In this document: piece by piece, positions 1-8,701 of the stretch
Position numbering within the stretch: position 1 is the stretch's first letter
Layout: the number at the start of each line of letters is the position of its first letter
Source of the DNA: Paraburkholderia rhynchosiae
GTDB lineage: Bacteria; Pseudomonadota; Gammaproteobacteria; Burkholderiales; Burkholderiaceae
Length of the DNA stretch: 64,000 nucleotides
Assembly: GCF_002879865.1 (NCBI RefSeq)
Contig: NZ_PNXY01000027.1
Coordinates: 1-64,000, forward strand
Direction of reading: 5' to 3'
Made by a program: the position numbers and the translations under genes
The notes under the pieces: model-generated
Told to the model about the DNA's origin: nothing
The model's database searches: none
What the model saw: the letters and a program-made list of their open reading frames with translations, nothing else

Positions 1-129
1 CGATTCCGGCGACTGGCGCGAGATTACGAACGCCTGCCCGAAACATTGGCCGGCCTACACTTCGTTGTCTTCGCCATGCTCATGCTTGTACATGTCGCAC
101 AGACTATTCAAGTTCCTAACACCCTCTAG
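1..129 (+). mobile_element. 3' end of an IS5-family (IS427-like) transposase, partial
   Basis: Reading from base 1 gives 42 residues ending at TAG 127-129. They include RRLARDYERLPETLAGLHF and then a hydrophobic stretch. This is the typical C-terminal end of DDE transposases of the IS5/IS427 group. The rest of the gene lies left of the window, so intactness cannot be judged. The last residues (AQTIQVPNTL) do not match the usual end, so the copy may be degenerate. I could not identify a terminal inverted repeat in the bases after the stop. The element marks the left border of the catabolic cluster. Confidence 0.72.
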
Positions 130-184
130 TCAAACTTCACCGCAGTCGCCTTTCCGCGCGAGCGCTGACACGCGCAGCCATCAG

Positions 185-1075
185 TCAGGTTCGTGCCGCG
201 GCATTGCTACCCGCCTTCGCGGTTCGTGTGCCGGGCTTTGTTCTTTTGGCCTTTTTTGCCTTTACGCCGAAACTTTCCGTCAGACGGTCCAGTACGATTG
301 CAAGCAAAACCACTCCCAGTCCGCCTTCGAAACCAATCCCGATGTCGAGACGCTGAATGCCGCTCAGCACGTACTCGCCCAATCCGCCGGCGCCGATCAT
401 CGATGCGACCACCACCATCGAAAGCGCCATCATGATGGTCTGATTCACACCTGCCATGATTGACGGCATTGCGTTCGGCAACTGGATCTTCCACAGAAGC
501 TGCGAATCCGTACTGCCGAACGCGCGGCCCGCCTCCAGCAACTCCTCGCGCACCTGGCGGATGCCTAAAGTCGTGAGACGTACGACGGGCGGCATGGCGA
601 AGACAATGGTCGCAATGACTGCCGGGACGCGTCCCAATCCAAACAGGATGACCGCCGGAATCAGATAGACGAATGCCGGCATTGTCTGCATCAAGTCGAG
701 CAGCGAGCGCAGGATCATTTCCACCCGTCTGTTTCGCGCGCCCCAGATGCCAAGAGGCACACCGATTACCAGGCTGAAGAACGTTGCCGCGATAACGAGA
801 GCCAGGGTCGAGACGGTTTGAGTCCACAGCCCCATGTAATGGATAGCCAGCAGTGCAATGCCGACAAAGACAGAAAACACGACACCGCGTCGCCACAATG
901 CAAATGCCACGAGGATCACGAGCATGGCAACGAATGGAACTGCAGCCAGTCCGTTCTCCAGCAGCTTCACTACCGTACCCAGTGCGGCCGAGAAAGCGTC
1001 GAAGCCGCCGCGGAAATGCTGAAAGAGAAAATTGACGGCGCCTTCCGCTGATTGGCCGATCACTGACGAGTTCAT
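185..1075 (-). CDS. proW: ProW-like glycine betaine/proline betaine ABC transporter permease
   Basis: Inner-membrane permease (296 aa) of an osmolyte/quaternary amine importer. It has an N-terminal helix, several further membrane helices and the typical inner-membrane permease loop (EAGRAFGSTDSQLLWKIQLP), where the ATPase docks. The C-terminal tail is Lys/Arg/Ala-rich. An in-frame GTG at 1117 would extend it by 14 residues. The ATG at 1073-1075 is preferred because it overlaps the proV stop as ATGA, indicating translational coupling. No binding-protein gene (proX) is adjacent, so a binding protein must come from elsewhere or left of the window. Substrate is inferred from the family and from the demethylase and proline genes nearby. 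Confidence 0.88.
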   Translation of the reverse strand: MNSSVIGQSAEGAVNFLFQHFRGGFDAFSAALGTVVKLLENGLAAVPFVAMLVILVAFALWRRGVVFSVFVGIALLAIHYMGLWTQTVSTLALVIAATFFSLVIGVPLGIWGARNRRVEMILRSLLDLMQTMPAFVYLIPAVILFGLGRVPAVIATIVFAMPPVVRLTTLGIRQVREELLEAGRAFGSTDSQLLWKIQLPNAMPSIMAGVNQTIMMALSMVVVASMIGAGGLGEYVLSGIQRLDIGIGFEGGLGVVLLAIVLDRLTESFGVKAKKAKRTKPGTRTAKAGSNAAART

Positions 1076-2361
1076 GCTGCTCTCCGTTCCATAACCTGCT
1101 TGAGTATCGTCCGGCACGACACCACGCCGGCGAGCTTTCCGGTCGTGTCAGTGACGGGTACGTCGTGTTCCTGGCTCAACGCGATGGCAGCCAGCTGATG
1201 CAAGTCCGCGTCCAGCTCAACGGAACTCACGTCCCGGAGCAATGCTTCCCGGACGGGCCGCGTACCGGTCTTATGCAGGGAGGCTGGTGTGACACAGCCC
1301 TGGTATCGGCCCGATTCATCGCATACATAGCCGCATTCGACGCCGCTATCGATCAATTGATTGAGGTAACGCTCCGAGGGCGTCGCGACGTCGCAAGAAA
1401 TCAGTCGCCGATCGACCTCGGTCATGAGACTGGAAGCCTTGAGAAACCGCGAAACATCGACATTGCGGAAGAAGTCACGCACGTAAGAGTCAGCAGGCGA
1501 CTGAATAAGCTCTGCAGGCGTGCCGACCTGAATCAGGCAACCGTCCTTCATGATGCCGATCCGGCCGCCAATTTTGATGGCCTCTTCAATGTCGTGTGAA
1601 ATGAAGACGATTGTCCGCTGCTCTTCCTTCTGAAGCCGTAGAAGCTCGCTCTGCATTTCGAATCGAATCAGCGGGTCGAGCGCCGAGAACGCTTCGTCCA
1701 TTAAAAGCACTGAAGGATTCACCGCAAGCGCACGTGCAAGACCTACCCGCTGCTGCATGCCGCCAGAGAGTTCGCTGGGGAGCAGCTTTTCATATGTGCC
1801 CAGACCGACCCGCGTCAGCGCAGCAAGCGCGATCTCGTACCGCTCCGCCTTCTTCAGGCCGGCAACTTCGAGTCCGTAAGCGATGTTATCGAGCACCGTG
1901 CGGTTCGGCAGAAGCGCGAACGACTGGAATACCATCGCCATCTTTTCCCGGCGGACAGCACGCAGTTCCAGTGTCGACATGGGTGCGATGTCGCGCCCTT
2001 CCAGAATGACCTGGCCGGACGTTGGTTCGATCAGCCGATTGAGCAGACGCACAAGCGTCGACTTACCCGAGCCTGAGAGGCCCATCACGACGAAAATTTC
2101 TCCGGCCTTGACATTGAGGCTGACGTCTTTGACCGCTACCATGTTGCCGGTCTGCTCGAAAATTTCGTTGCGCCCAAGACCTTGCTTCATCAACTCGGCT
2201 GCACGCTCGGGCTTCGGGCCGAAGATTTTCGACAGATTTCTGACGGTAAGAATGTCGGTCCCTGAAACTGCGAAGGGTTTCGCCAACGCGGAAACATCGT
2301 CCGCGTTGATTGCGCCTGGATGGACTACGTCTTGTGGCGCGAACGTCAGGTTTGGAGCCAT
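1072..2361 (-). CDS. proV: ProV-like glycine betaine/proline betaine ABC transporter ATP-binding protein
   Basis: ATPase (429 aa) that drives the ProW permease. It has Walker A GLSGSGKST, the ABC signature LSGGMQQR, Walker B VLLMDEAFSALD and the switch histidine in FISHD. A C-terminal part of about 130 residues fits the tandem CBS domains by which ProV/OpuAA proteins sense ionic strength. The N-terminal extension before the first beta strand (about 45 aa) is usual for ProV. It is the first gene of a two-gene unit with proW. The 584 bp upstream separate it from the ETF-QO gene on the same strand, so it probably has its own promoter. Family assignment is secure; the substrate is inferred. Confidence 0.92.
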   Translation of the reverse strand: MAPNLTFAPQDVVHPGAINADDVSALAKPFAVSGTDILTVRNLSKIFGPKPERAAELMKQGLGRNEIFEQTGNMVAVKDVSLNVKAGEIFVVMGLSGSGKSTLVRLLNRLIEPTSGQVILEGRDIAPMSTLELRAVRREKMAMVFQSFALLPNRTVLDNIAYGLEVAGLKKAERYEIALAALTRVGLGTYEKLLPSELSGGMQQRVGLARALAVNPSVLLMDEAFSALDPLIRFEMQSELLRLQKEEQRTIVFISHDIEEAIKIGGRIGIMKDGCLIQVGTPAELIQSPADSYVRDFFRNVDVSRFLKASSLMTEVDRRLISCDVATPSERYLNQLIDSGVECGYVCDESGRYQGCVTPASLHKTGTRPVREALLRDVSSVELDADLHQLAAIALSQEHDVPVTDTTGKLAGVVSCRTILKQVMERRAA

Positions 2362-2944
2362 ACTGTCATCCCAACTGGCAAGTTCAACAAATTGAAGCGC
2401 TCGACGCGTTAGCCTTCACAGACCAGCTCTCGAAGGTGCCTTTGCTCTCGCCGGACATCCTCAGCCAGTTTCATCTCGAAGCTGTGGGTGCGCGAACCGA
2501 AGGCGACTGTCGCGAGAGAGCAGCGTCGAAGAAGTCACTATTCATTGCACGATGAGCAGAACATCCGTGCGCCGATAGTGCGGTCCTTGGTGCCTAATGC
2601 AATGATTGCAGCGTAGCAAGCCAAATTGAGCCATCCAGCTACATCTTGTGGGCACTTTCCCATACCTTTGGTAATGCATCGCACTTGTGCAGTGGTTGCA
2701 GGAGAGAGGTGCCGAGGATGAAATGCGCTCGCAGCCCCGCTGTGCGCGGGTCGACGGCGAGAGAGATGGGACAGGACCGGTGCTTCTCGCCCGGAGTTCT
2801 AGCGCAGCGGGAGCGCGGCATAGGGAATGTCCTGGGCCGTCGGCCAAACGTGATCATTGCCGTAGGCTGAAGCAGCAGTTTTTGATAGTTCGTCTGCGCA
2901 GGTTCGGACGGATCGAGGCCGTCAGGATCCAGGTCGGGCAAGGG
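2362..2944. other. Non-coding gap between proV and the ETF-QO gene
   Basis: About 580 bp with only short overlapping open frames of atypical composition and no recognisable protein similarity. No tRNA-like or clear hairpin-plus-T-run terminator was seen. It presumably contains the proVW promoter near 2362-2450 on the minus strand and the end of the ETF-QO transcript. Confidence 0.5.
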
Positions 2945-4618
2945 TCACATGTTTGGATAGTTCGGTCCGCCACCGCCCTCTGGCGTGACCCAAACAATGT
3001 TTTGAGTCGGGTCCTTGATGTCGCAGGTCTTGCAATGCACGCAATTCTGCGCATTGATTACGAGCTGCTCGCTGCCCTCATTATTTGTTGCGAACTCATA
3101 GACTCCGGCGGGACAAAATCTTGCCTCTGGCCCCGCGTATCTTGCGAGATTCACGTCGACGGGCACGGACGGATCCTTCAACGTCAGATGCGCCGGCTGA
3201 TTTTCTTCGTGGTTGGTGTTCGATAGAAAGACCGATGACAAGCGGTCAAACGTAAGCTTCCCATCCGGCTTCGGATAAACAATCGACTTGCATTCGGCGG
3301 CCGGTTTGAGGGTCTCGTTATCCGAATGCTGGTGATGCAGCGTCCACGGCACCCGCCCACCAAGCAGTTTCTGCTCGAGCCCGACCATGAATGTTCCGGC
3401 CAGCAGCCCCTTACTCATCCATTGCTTGAAGTTGCGGGCGCGGTGCAGTTCCTGCTTCAACCACGACTGGTCGAAGGCATCCGGATACTCAGTCAACACA
3501 TCGTGCTGACGTCCTGACTGAAGAGCGTTAAACGCAGCCTCAGCCGCCATCATTCCGGTCGAAATCGCGGCGTGACTGCCCTTGATTCTCGAAGCGTTGA
3601 GGAAGCCCGCATTGCATCCAATCAGCGCCCCGCCGGGAAACACGAGCTTGGGCAGAGACATAAGGCCGCCGGCGGCAATGGCGCGGGCGCCATACGAAAC
3701 CCTCTTGCCGCCTTCAAGAAACTTGCGGATTGCCGGATGTGTCTTGTACCGCTGGAACTCTTCAAAAGGCGACAGAAACGGATTTGTGTAGCCGAGACCC
3801 ACTACGAAACCGACAACCACCTGGTTGTTGTCCAGGTGGTAAAGAAACGAGCCACCGTACGTGTCGTTCTCGAGCGGCCAGCCTGCCGTGTGTATTACCA
3901 GGCCGGGCTTGTGCATCGCCGGGTTGATTTCCCACAACTCTTTGATGCCAAGTCCGTAGACCTGAGGGTCAGCGCTCTCGTTCAGCCTGAACCGTTCCAT
4001 CAACTGACGGCCGAGATGTCCACGAGCTCCTTCGGCGAACATCGTGTACTTGGCATGAAGTTCCATGCCCAGTTGAAAAGCATCGGTCGGCTCTCCATTC
4101 TTCCCGAGCCCCATGTTGCCCGTCGCAACGCCGAGAACCTCGCCTCGCTCGCCGTAAAGAACTTCCGCAGCGGGGAATCCGGCGAAAATCTCGACGCCCA
4201 GTTCCTCGGCGCGCACGCCCAACCAACGGGTTACGTTACCCAGGCTCACGACGTAGTTGCCGTGATTCCTGAAGTTATCAGGCAGGAGCCAATTCGGAAC
4301 CTGCCGCGCACCTTTCTCCGACAGGAACAGGAAGCGGTCTTCCGTCACTTCCACGTCCAACGGCGCTCCCCGCTCTTTCCAGTCCGGGATGAGCTCGTTG
4401 AGCGCACGCGGGTCCATCACTGCACCGGAAAGGGTATGGGCGCCAAGCTCCGAACCTTTCTCGAGAACGCAAACGCTGAGTTCGATGCCGCGCTCGTGAG
4501 CCATCTGCTTGAGCCGTATTGCGGCGGACAGTCCGGCCGGGCCACCGCCAACGATGACGACGTCATATTCCATGGATTCGCGAGGACCGAATTTCTCGAC
4601 GAGAGTCTGTGTGTTCAT
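2945..4618 (-). CDS. Electron transfer flavoprotein-ubiquinone oxidoreductase (ETF-QO)
   Basis: Membrane-associated flavoprotein (557 aa, the normal length) that takes electrons from reduced ETF and passes them to ubiquinone. The N-terminus has the FAD Rossmann motif VVIVGGGPAGLSAAIRL. The C-terminus has the ferredoxin-like [4Fe-4S] ligands in CVHCKTCDIKDPTQNI, ending in a GGGGPNYPNM tail typical of bacterial ETF-QO. The start MNTQTLVEKFG follows a gap shared with the divergent amine dehydrogenase gene. Its place next to etfBA and the FAD demethylase indicates a dedicated electron route for this cluster, probably separate from a housekeeping copy elsewhere. Confidence 0.95.
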   Translation of the reverse strand: MNTQTLVEKFGPRESMEYDVVIVGGGPAGLSAAIRLKQMAHERGIELSVCVLEKGSELGAHTLSGAVMDPRALNELIPDWKERGAPLDVEVTEDRFLFLSEKGARQVPNWLLPDNFRNHGNYVVSLGNVTRWLGVRAEELGVEIFAGFPAAEVLYGERGEVLGVATGNMGLGKNGEPTDAFQLGMELHAKYTMFAEGARGHLGRQLMERFRLNESADPQVYGLGIKELWEINPAMHKPGLVIHTAGWPLENDTYGGSFLYHLDNNQVVVGFVVGLGYTNPFLSPFEEFQRYKTHPAIRKFLEGGKRVSYGARAIAAGGLMSLPKLVFPGGALIGCNAGFLNASRIKGSHAAISTGMMAAEAAFNALQSGRQHDVLTEYPDAFDQSWLKQELHRARNFKQWMSKGLLAGTFMVGLEQKLLGGRVPWTLHHQHSDNETLKPAAECKSIVYPKPDGKLTFDRLSSVFLSNTNHEENQPAHLTLKDPSVPVDVNLARYAGPEARFCPAGVYEFATNNEGSEQLVINAQNCVHCKTCDIKDPTQNIVWVTPEGGGGPNYPNM

Positions 4619-5057
4619 GTGAAAAAGGCGCTTTATTGCAGGGTTCGCGTATCGCCAGCGCGACGTAAGCCATCAGCTCGCCGGCTGCCGTTCAACGCTG
4701 AGCGCGGCAGTCACCGCTTCTCAGGTTCGAATCATCGTAGAACTCCAAAACCGGGCGCTTCGCGACATAACCGTTTCTTATGCTCCACACAATCGCGCGT
4801 TTGGTTGCCGCCGGAATTTATCGGCGGTTGCAGCATGGGTTGCGGAGGGTATCGAGCGCGCTTTCTGGCGGCATGAAGCAGCGCGTTTCGATAGCACGCG
4901 TGCTGGCCAACGACGGATGATTGCAATGGGCGCGGACCAGAACGGATACCGCACCCTGACGGGTGCTTCTGCTAAAAATCGTATGCGCTTATATTTCCGG
5001 CCTCCGCATTTTGCCGCATCACACTGCACCTATACCTTGCACAAAAGGACGCTGAAA
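4619..5057. promoter_or_regulatory. Divergent promoter region with a hairpin/operator-like inverted repeat (4951-4966)
   Basis: About 440 bp between the divergent ETF-QO and FAD amine dehydrogenase genes. It contains the perfect inverted repeat GCACCC-TGAC-GGGTGC at 4951-4966, about 90 bp upstream of the GTG start of the dehydrogenase. This could be an operator or a leader hairpin. The plus-strand open frame runs through the region in phase with the dehydrogenase, but its N-terminal residues do not resemble the family. Confidence 0.45.
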
Positions 5058-6245
5058 GTGAATACATATGATGTGGTCGTGATTGGAGCTGGCGTTATCG
5101 GCAGTTCGGTAGCATTTCAGCTTGCAAAGCTAGGCGCAAAAAATGTACTCGTGCTCGATCGCGGCACGATTGGGGCCGGAACCACGTCGCAATCGTCGGG
5201 GATTTTGCGCACCCATTACTCGGTGAAGGAAAACGTCGAGCTGGCGCGCAAATCATGGGATGTCTTCAACAACTTCGCGTCCTATCTTGGCGATGACGAA
5301 GCGTCGTGCGGGCTCGTCAAGTGCGGATACATGATTGTCGCCGCGGAGGGCGACAAGATCGAGCCGCTGCGCGCGTCGCTGAATCAGCAGAAAGAACAAG
5401 GAATTCCGCTTGAACTGCTCGACGCGAAGCAGGCGAGCGAGCTGCTTCCCATCGCGCAGTTCGGCGACGCCGCTCTGATTGGCTACGAGCCCGAAGCCGG
5501 GTTTGCCGACGCTTATCTGGTGGCGACAAGCTTCGCTCGCGCCGCGCGCCGCGGAGGGGTGACGATTCGCGAGAACGCTTCGGTCAACAAGATTCTGATT
5601 GAAAACGGCAAGGTCGTTGGCGTCTCCACGAGCATCGGCGACTTCAAAACGCCGACGGTCATCAGCACACAAAACATCTGGACCCCTGAACTGGCTGGCT
5701 GGACCGGCAAATCACTGCCCGTCATGCCGGAGCGCCATGCTGTACTCGCGCTCGAATGCGAAGCCGCGAAATACACGTTCTCGATGCCGGTATTCAAGGA
5801 CCTTGCATCGCCGGGCATGCTCTATTACCGCAGCTATGGCGGCAACCAGATGCTCGTCAGTGAGGGCGTGGTTGGTGAGAAGCTCAACACGACCGAAACG
5901 GAACAAGGCGACATTCCGATGGACTACGTCGTCGAAGTCGGTGCCCAGGTCGCAGAGCGCTTCCCGGAATATGAAACCGCAGGGATTGCTTCGTCGTGGA
6001 CGGGTGTCTATGACGTGACGCCGGACTGGAACCCGGTGCTCGGCAAGCTGCCCGGAATTGAAGGTCTGGTGGTCGGCTACGGCTTCTCGGGTCACGGCTT
6101 CAAACTGTCGCCGACAGTCGGGCGCGTCCTCGCACAGGAAGCGCTCGGCCTGCCAACCGATGTGTCGCTGAGGCCCTATTCCATTGAACGCTTTACGACT
6201 GGCGAACTGCTGACCGGTAAATACGGTCTGGGCGCGGTGTCCTGA
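5058..6245 (+). CDS. FAD-dependent amine/N-methyl amino acid dehydrogenase (DAO family, sarcosine oxidase beta-like)
   Basis: Flavoenzyme of 395 aa. A long open frame begins at 4917, but GTG 5058-5060 is chosen: it has AAAGGA nine bases upstream and places the dinucleotide-binding motif VVVIGAGVIGSS at residues 6-17, as expected for this family. The C-terminal part (WTGVYDVTPDWNPVLGKLP then GYGFSGHGFKLSP) matches the conserved end of sarcosine oxidase/dimethylglycine dehydrogenase-type DAO domains. There is no C-terminal folate-binding GcvT domain, unlike true dimethylglycine dehydrogenase. It is followed after 10 bp by the hutD-like gene and then etfBA, so it probably reduces ETF rather than O2. 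The likely role is oxidative N-demethylation, for example of an N-methylproline. Substrate is inference. Confidence 0.82.
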   Translation: MNTYDVVVIGAGVIGSSVAFQLAKLGAKNVLVLDRGTIGAGTTSQSSGILRTHYSVKENVELARKSWDVFNNFASYLGDDEASCGLVKCGYMIVAAEGDKIEPLRASLNQQKEQGIPLELLDAKQASELLPIAQFGDAALIGYEPEAGFADAYLVATSFARAARRGGVTIRENASVNKILIENGKVVGVSTSIGDFKTPTVISTQNIWTPELAGWTGKSLPVMPERHAVLALECEAAKYTFSMPVFKDLASPGMLYYRSYGGNQMLVSEGVVGEKLNTTETEQGDIPMDYVVEVGAQVAERFPEYETAGIASSWTGVYDVTPDWNPVLGKLPGIEGLVVGYGFSGHGFKLSPTVGRVLAQEALGLPTDVSLRPYSIERFTTGELLTGKYGLGAVS

Positions 6246-6255
6246 GGATAAGCGC

Positions 6256-6846
6256 ATGTCTGCAATCGATGTGCGCCCCATCGCATCGGTTCCGAGTGAG
6301 CCCTGGCGGAACGGCGGCGGGGTGACTAGGACCCTTGCAACGGGAGGCAGTCAATGGCGGATCAGTCTTGCCGAAGTCGAGCGCGACGGTCCGTACTCGC
6401 GCTTTGAGGGCGTCTCCCGAACCTCGTTGGTGCTTCGCGGCAACGGCGTGACGCTTCGAGACCATAACGCGGTTGTTCGGCTCGAGCCGTTTAAAGCGGT
6501 CGAATACGACGGGGACCTTGCATGGAATGCATCGCTCGTAGACGGCCCGGTCACTGCTCTCAATGTGATGTGCGCGCAAGGCCAGTACCGGACACGAGTT
6601 TGGACCATCGCGGACCCGATTGTGGTTCGGCCGAACTGCGCGGCGGTCGTTGTCGCACTCGATTGCGGATGCACATACTCCGAACCCGATACGCACCTGA
6701 GTGGCACCCTCGAACAAGGGCAGATGCTTGTCATCAATGAGGTTACGCGTCCCCTTCGACTGGTGCCAACAGAAGTGCCCTCTCTGTTGCGCGGACAGAT
6801 GAATCGCGCAGTGCTCGTGACTATCGAGCCGTCACGGTTCGTATAA
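6256..6846 (+). CDS. hutD: HutD/Ves-family cupin protein
   Basis: Protein of 196 aa with the N-terminal WRNGGGVTRTLA motif and the WRISLAEVERDGPYSRFEG segment of the HutD (Ves) family, a two-cupin beta-barrel fold. HutD in pseudomonads modulates histidine-utilisation output and is thought to bind a hut intermediate; no catalytic function is established. Here it sits 10 bp after the FAD amine dehydrogenase and 26 bp before etfB, away from any histidine ammonia-lyase or urocanase gene. With the two HutG-like hydrolases in the cluster, this suggests that a formylated or N-substituted amino acid is relevant to this pathway. The family call is firm; the role is not. Confidence 0.85.
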   Translation: MSAIDVRPIASVPSEPWRNGGGVTRTLATGGSQWRISLAEVERDGPYSRFEGVSRTSLVLRGNGVTLRDHNAVVRLEPFKAVEYDGDLAWNASLVDGPVTALNVMCAQGQYRTRVWTIADPIVVRPNCAAVVVALDCGCTYSEPDTHLSGTLEQGQMLVINEVTRPLRLVPTEVPSLLRGQMNRAVLVTIEPSRFV

Positions 6847-6872
6847 ACGACTGAAATGATGAGGAAGATGAG

Positions 6873-7622
6873 ATGAAAGTTATCACCGCAGTAAAACGCG
6901 TCGTCGACTACAACGTTAAGGTCCGGGTCAAAGCCGACGAGAGCGGCGTGGACATTGGCAACGTCAAGATGTCCATGAATCCTTTCGACGAAATCGCGGT
7001 CGAAGCTGCGACGCGTCTGAAGGAAGCCGGCAAAGCAACCGAGGTCATTGCCGTGTCCTGCGGCCTGACGCAAAGCCAGGAAACCCTGCGCACGGCACTG
7101 GCGATCGGCGCAGACCGCGGAGTTCTGGTCGAGACGGACGCAGAGTTGCAACCGCTTGCCGTAGCAAAGCTACTGAAGGCGGTGGTTGAAAAAGAGCAGC
7201 CTCAACTGGTGATCCTCGGCAAGCAGGCAATCGACGACGACGCGGGTCAGACAGGTCAGTTGCTCGCTGCTCTGCTGGACTGGCCGCAAGCCACCTTCGC
7301 CAGCAACATCGAAATCAATGACGGCACGGCAACGGTGACACGCGAAGTCGATGGCGGCCTCGAAGTCGTTTCGTTGCGTTTGCCGGCGATTGTGACCACG
7401 GACCTGCGCCTGAACGAGCCGCGCTACGTGACCTTGCCGAGCATCATGAAGGCAAAGAAGAAGCCCATCGATGTGGTCAAACCTTCCGACTTCGGCATCG
7501 ACCCGTCGCCGCGTCTCAAGACGCTTAAGGTCGTCGAGCCTGCCGTACGCAAGGCCGGCGTCATGGTGCCGGACGTCGCGACTCTCGTCGAGAAACTGAA
7601 AACTGAAGCCAAGGTGATTTAA
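6873..7622 (+). CDS. etfB: Electron transfer flavoprotein beta subunit
   Basis: AMP-binding small subunit (249 aa) of the heterodimeric ETF. It begins MKVITAVKRVVDYNVKVRVK and shows the conserved MNPFDEIAVEAATRLKEAG segment and the ETF-beta signature around residues 155-175 (VSLRLPAIVTTDLRLNEPRY). ETF accepts electrons from flavin dehydrogenases and delivers them to ETF-QO. The stop codon is directly followed by the etfA start codon. Position downstream of the FAD amine dehydrogenase makes that enzyme the obvious donor. Confidence 0.97.
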   Translation: MKVITAVKRVVDYNVKVRVKADESGVDIGNVKMSMNPFDEIAVEAATRLKEAGKATEVIAVSCGLTQSQETLRTALAIGADRGVLVETDAELQPLAVAKLLKAVVEKEQPQLVILGKQAIDDDAGQTGQLLAALLDWPQATFASNIEINDGTATVTREVDGGLEVVSLRLPAIVTTDLRLNEPRYVTLPSIMKAKKKPIDVVKPSDFGIDPSPRLKTLKVVEPAVRKAGVMVPDVATLVEKLKTEAKVI

Positions 7623-8552
7623 ATGACCACGCTTGTTATTGCCGAGCACGATAACGCTCAAATCAGGAGTTCGACGCTCCACACCATCGCCGCAGCGAAG
7701 CAACTTTCGAATGGCGTCCACGTCCTCGTCGCTGGCAGCGGCGCGCAACATGCAGCAGAAGCGGCTAGCAGGGTCGCCGGCGTGGACAAGGTTATTCTCG
7801 TCGATGCACCGCAGTTCGCGGACGGCCTGGCGGAGAACGTGGCGGCTCAAGTCGTGGCCCTGGCAGATAGCTACTCACATGTCTTTTTCCCGGCCACCGC
7901 TGCTGGTAAGAACACTGCGCCGCGCGTGGCAGCGAAACTGGACGCATCGCAGATCTCCGACGTCATTGCTATCGAGTCCGCCGATACGTTCCAGCGCCCC
8001 ATCTACGCGGGAAACGCTATCGCAACCGTGCAGTCGGGCGACAAGGTGAAAGTCGCGACCATTCGCACCACGGCATTCGATGCAGCGCAGGCTGAGGGCG
8101 GCAATGCCGCCATCGAAACTGCACCCGCTATTGCCGACTCCGGCCTTTCGACTTTCATCCGTCGTGAAGTCGCAGCTAATGACCGGCCCGAACTCACCGC
8201 GGCGCGAGTCATCGTCTCTGGTGGCCGAGGTTTGGGCAGTAAGGACAACTTTGCTCTTCTCGACCCCTTGGCGGAAAAGCTCGGCGCCGCCGTTGGAGCA
8301 TCTCGTGCAGCGGTGGACTCTGGTTATGCCCCGAACGACTGGCAAGTCGGCCAGACTGGCAAAATCGTCGCACCGGAACTCTATATTGCTGTCGGTATCT
8401 CGGGTGCTATCCAGCATCTGGCCGGTATGAAAGATTCGAAGGTCATCGTTGCAGTGAATAAAGATGCTGACGCACCTATCTTCGGCGTTGCGGACTACGG
8501 TCTCGTCGGCGATCTGTTCGAGGTCTTGCCCGCCTTGACACAGTCGCTGTAA
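7623..8552 (+). CDS. etfA: Electron transfer flavoprotein alpha subunit
   Basis: FAD-binding subunit (309 aa) of ETF. The C-terminal FAD domain is visible as ARVIVSGGRGLGSKDNF followed by YIAVGISGAIQHLAGMKDSK and AVNKDADAPIF, the family signature. It starts at the base after the etfB stop. It is the last gene of the plus-strand unit dehydrogenase-hutD-etfB-etfA, which ends in a clear intrinsic terminator about 45 bp downstream. Confidence 0.97.
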   Translation: MTTLVIAEHDNAQIRSSTLHTIAAAKQLSNGVHVLVAGSGAQHAAEAASRVAGVDKVILVDAPQFADGLAENVAAQVVALADSYSHVFFPATAAGKNTAPRVAAKLDASQISDVIAIESADTFQRPIYAGNAIATVQSGDKVKVATIRTTAFDAAQAEGGNAAIETAPAIADSGLSTFIRREVAANDRPELTAARVIVSGGRGLGSKDNFALLDPLAEKLGAAVGASRAAVDSGYAPNDWQVGQTGKIVAPELYIAVGISGAIQHLAGMKDSKVIVAVNKDADAPIFGVADYGLVGDLFEVLPALTQSL

Positions 8553-8594
8553 GCGCTGCTGAGAAGAATCGCTTCTCCTGGAGCTGGAACTTTG

Positions 8595-8634
8595 GCCGTC
8601 TCTGCGAAATTATCGGGGAGACGGCTCTTTTTTT
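8595..8634 (+). terminator. Intrinsic terminator after etfA
   Basis: Arms GCCGTCTC (8595-8602) and GAGACGGC (8618-8625) form an 8-bp perfect stem with a 15-nt loop, followed by TC and seven T residues (8628-8634). It ends the plus-strand operon just before the convergent hydrolase gene. Confidence 0.88.
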
Positions 8635-8701
8635 GAGCGGGGCAAACTCAGACTTGTTGCCGGCGCGACGACGTGGCTGGCAAAGGCGGAAGACTTCCTG
8701 A

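Noticed and set aside
3572..4876. Long plus-strand open frame opposite the ETF-QO gene
   Set aside because: It is the antisense shadow of a highly conserved gene and has no family-like motifs of its own.
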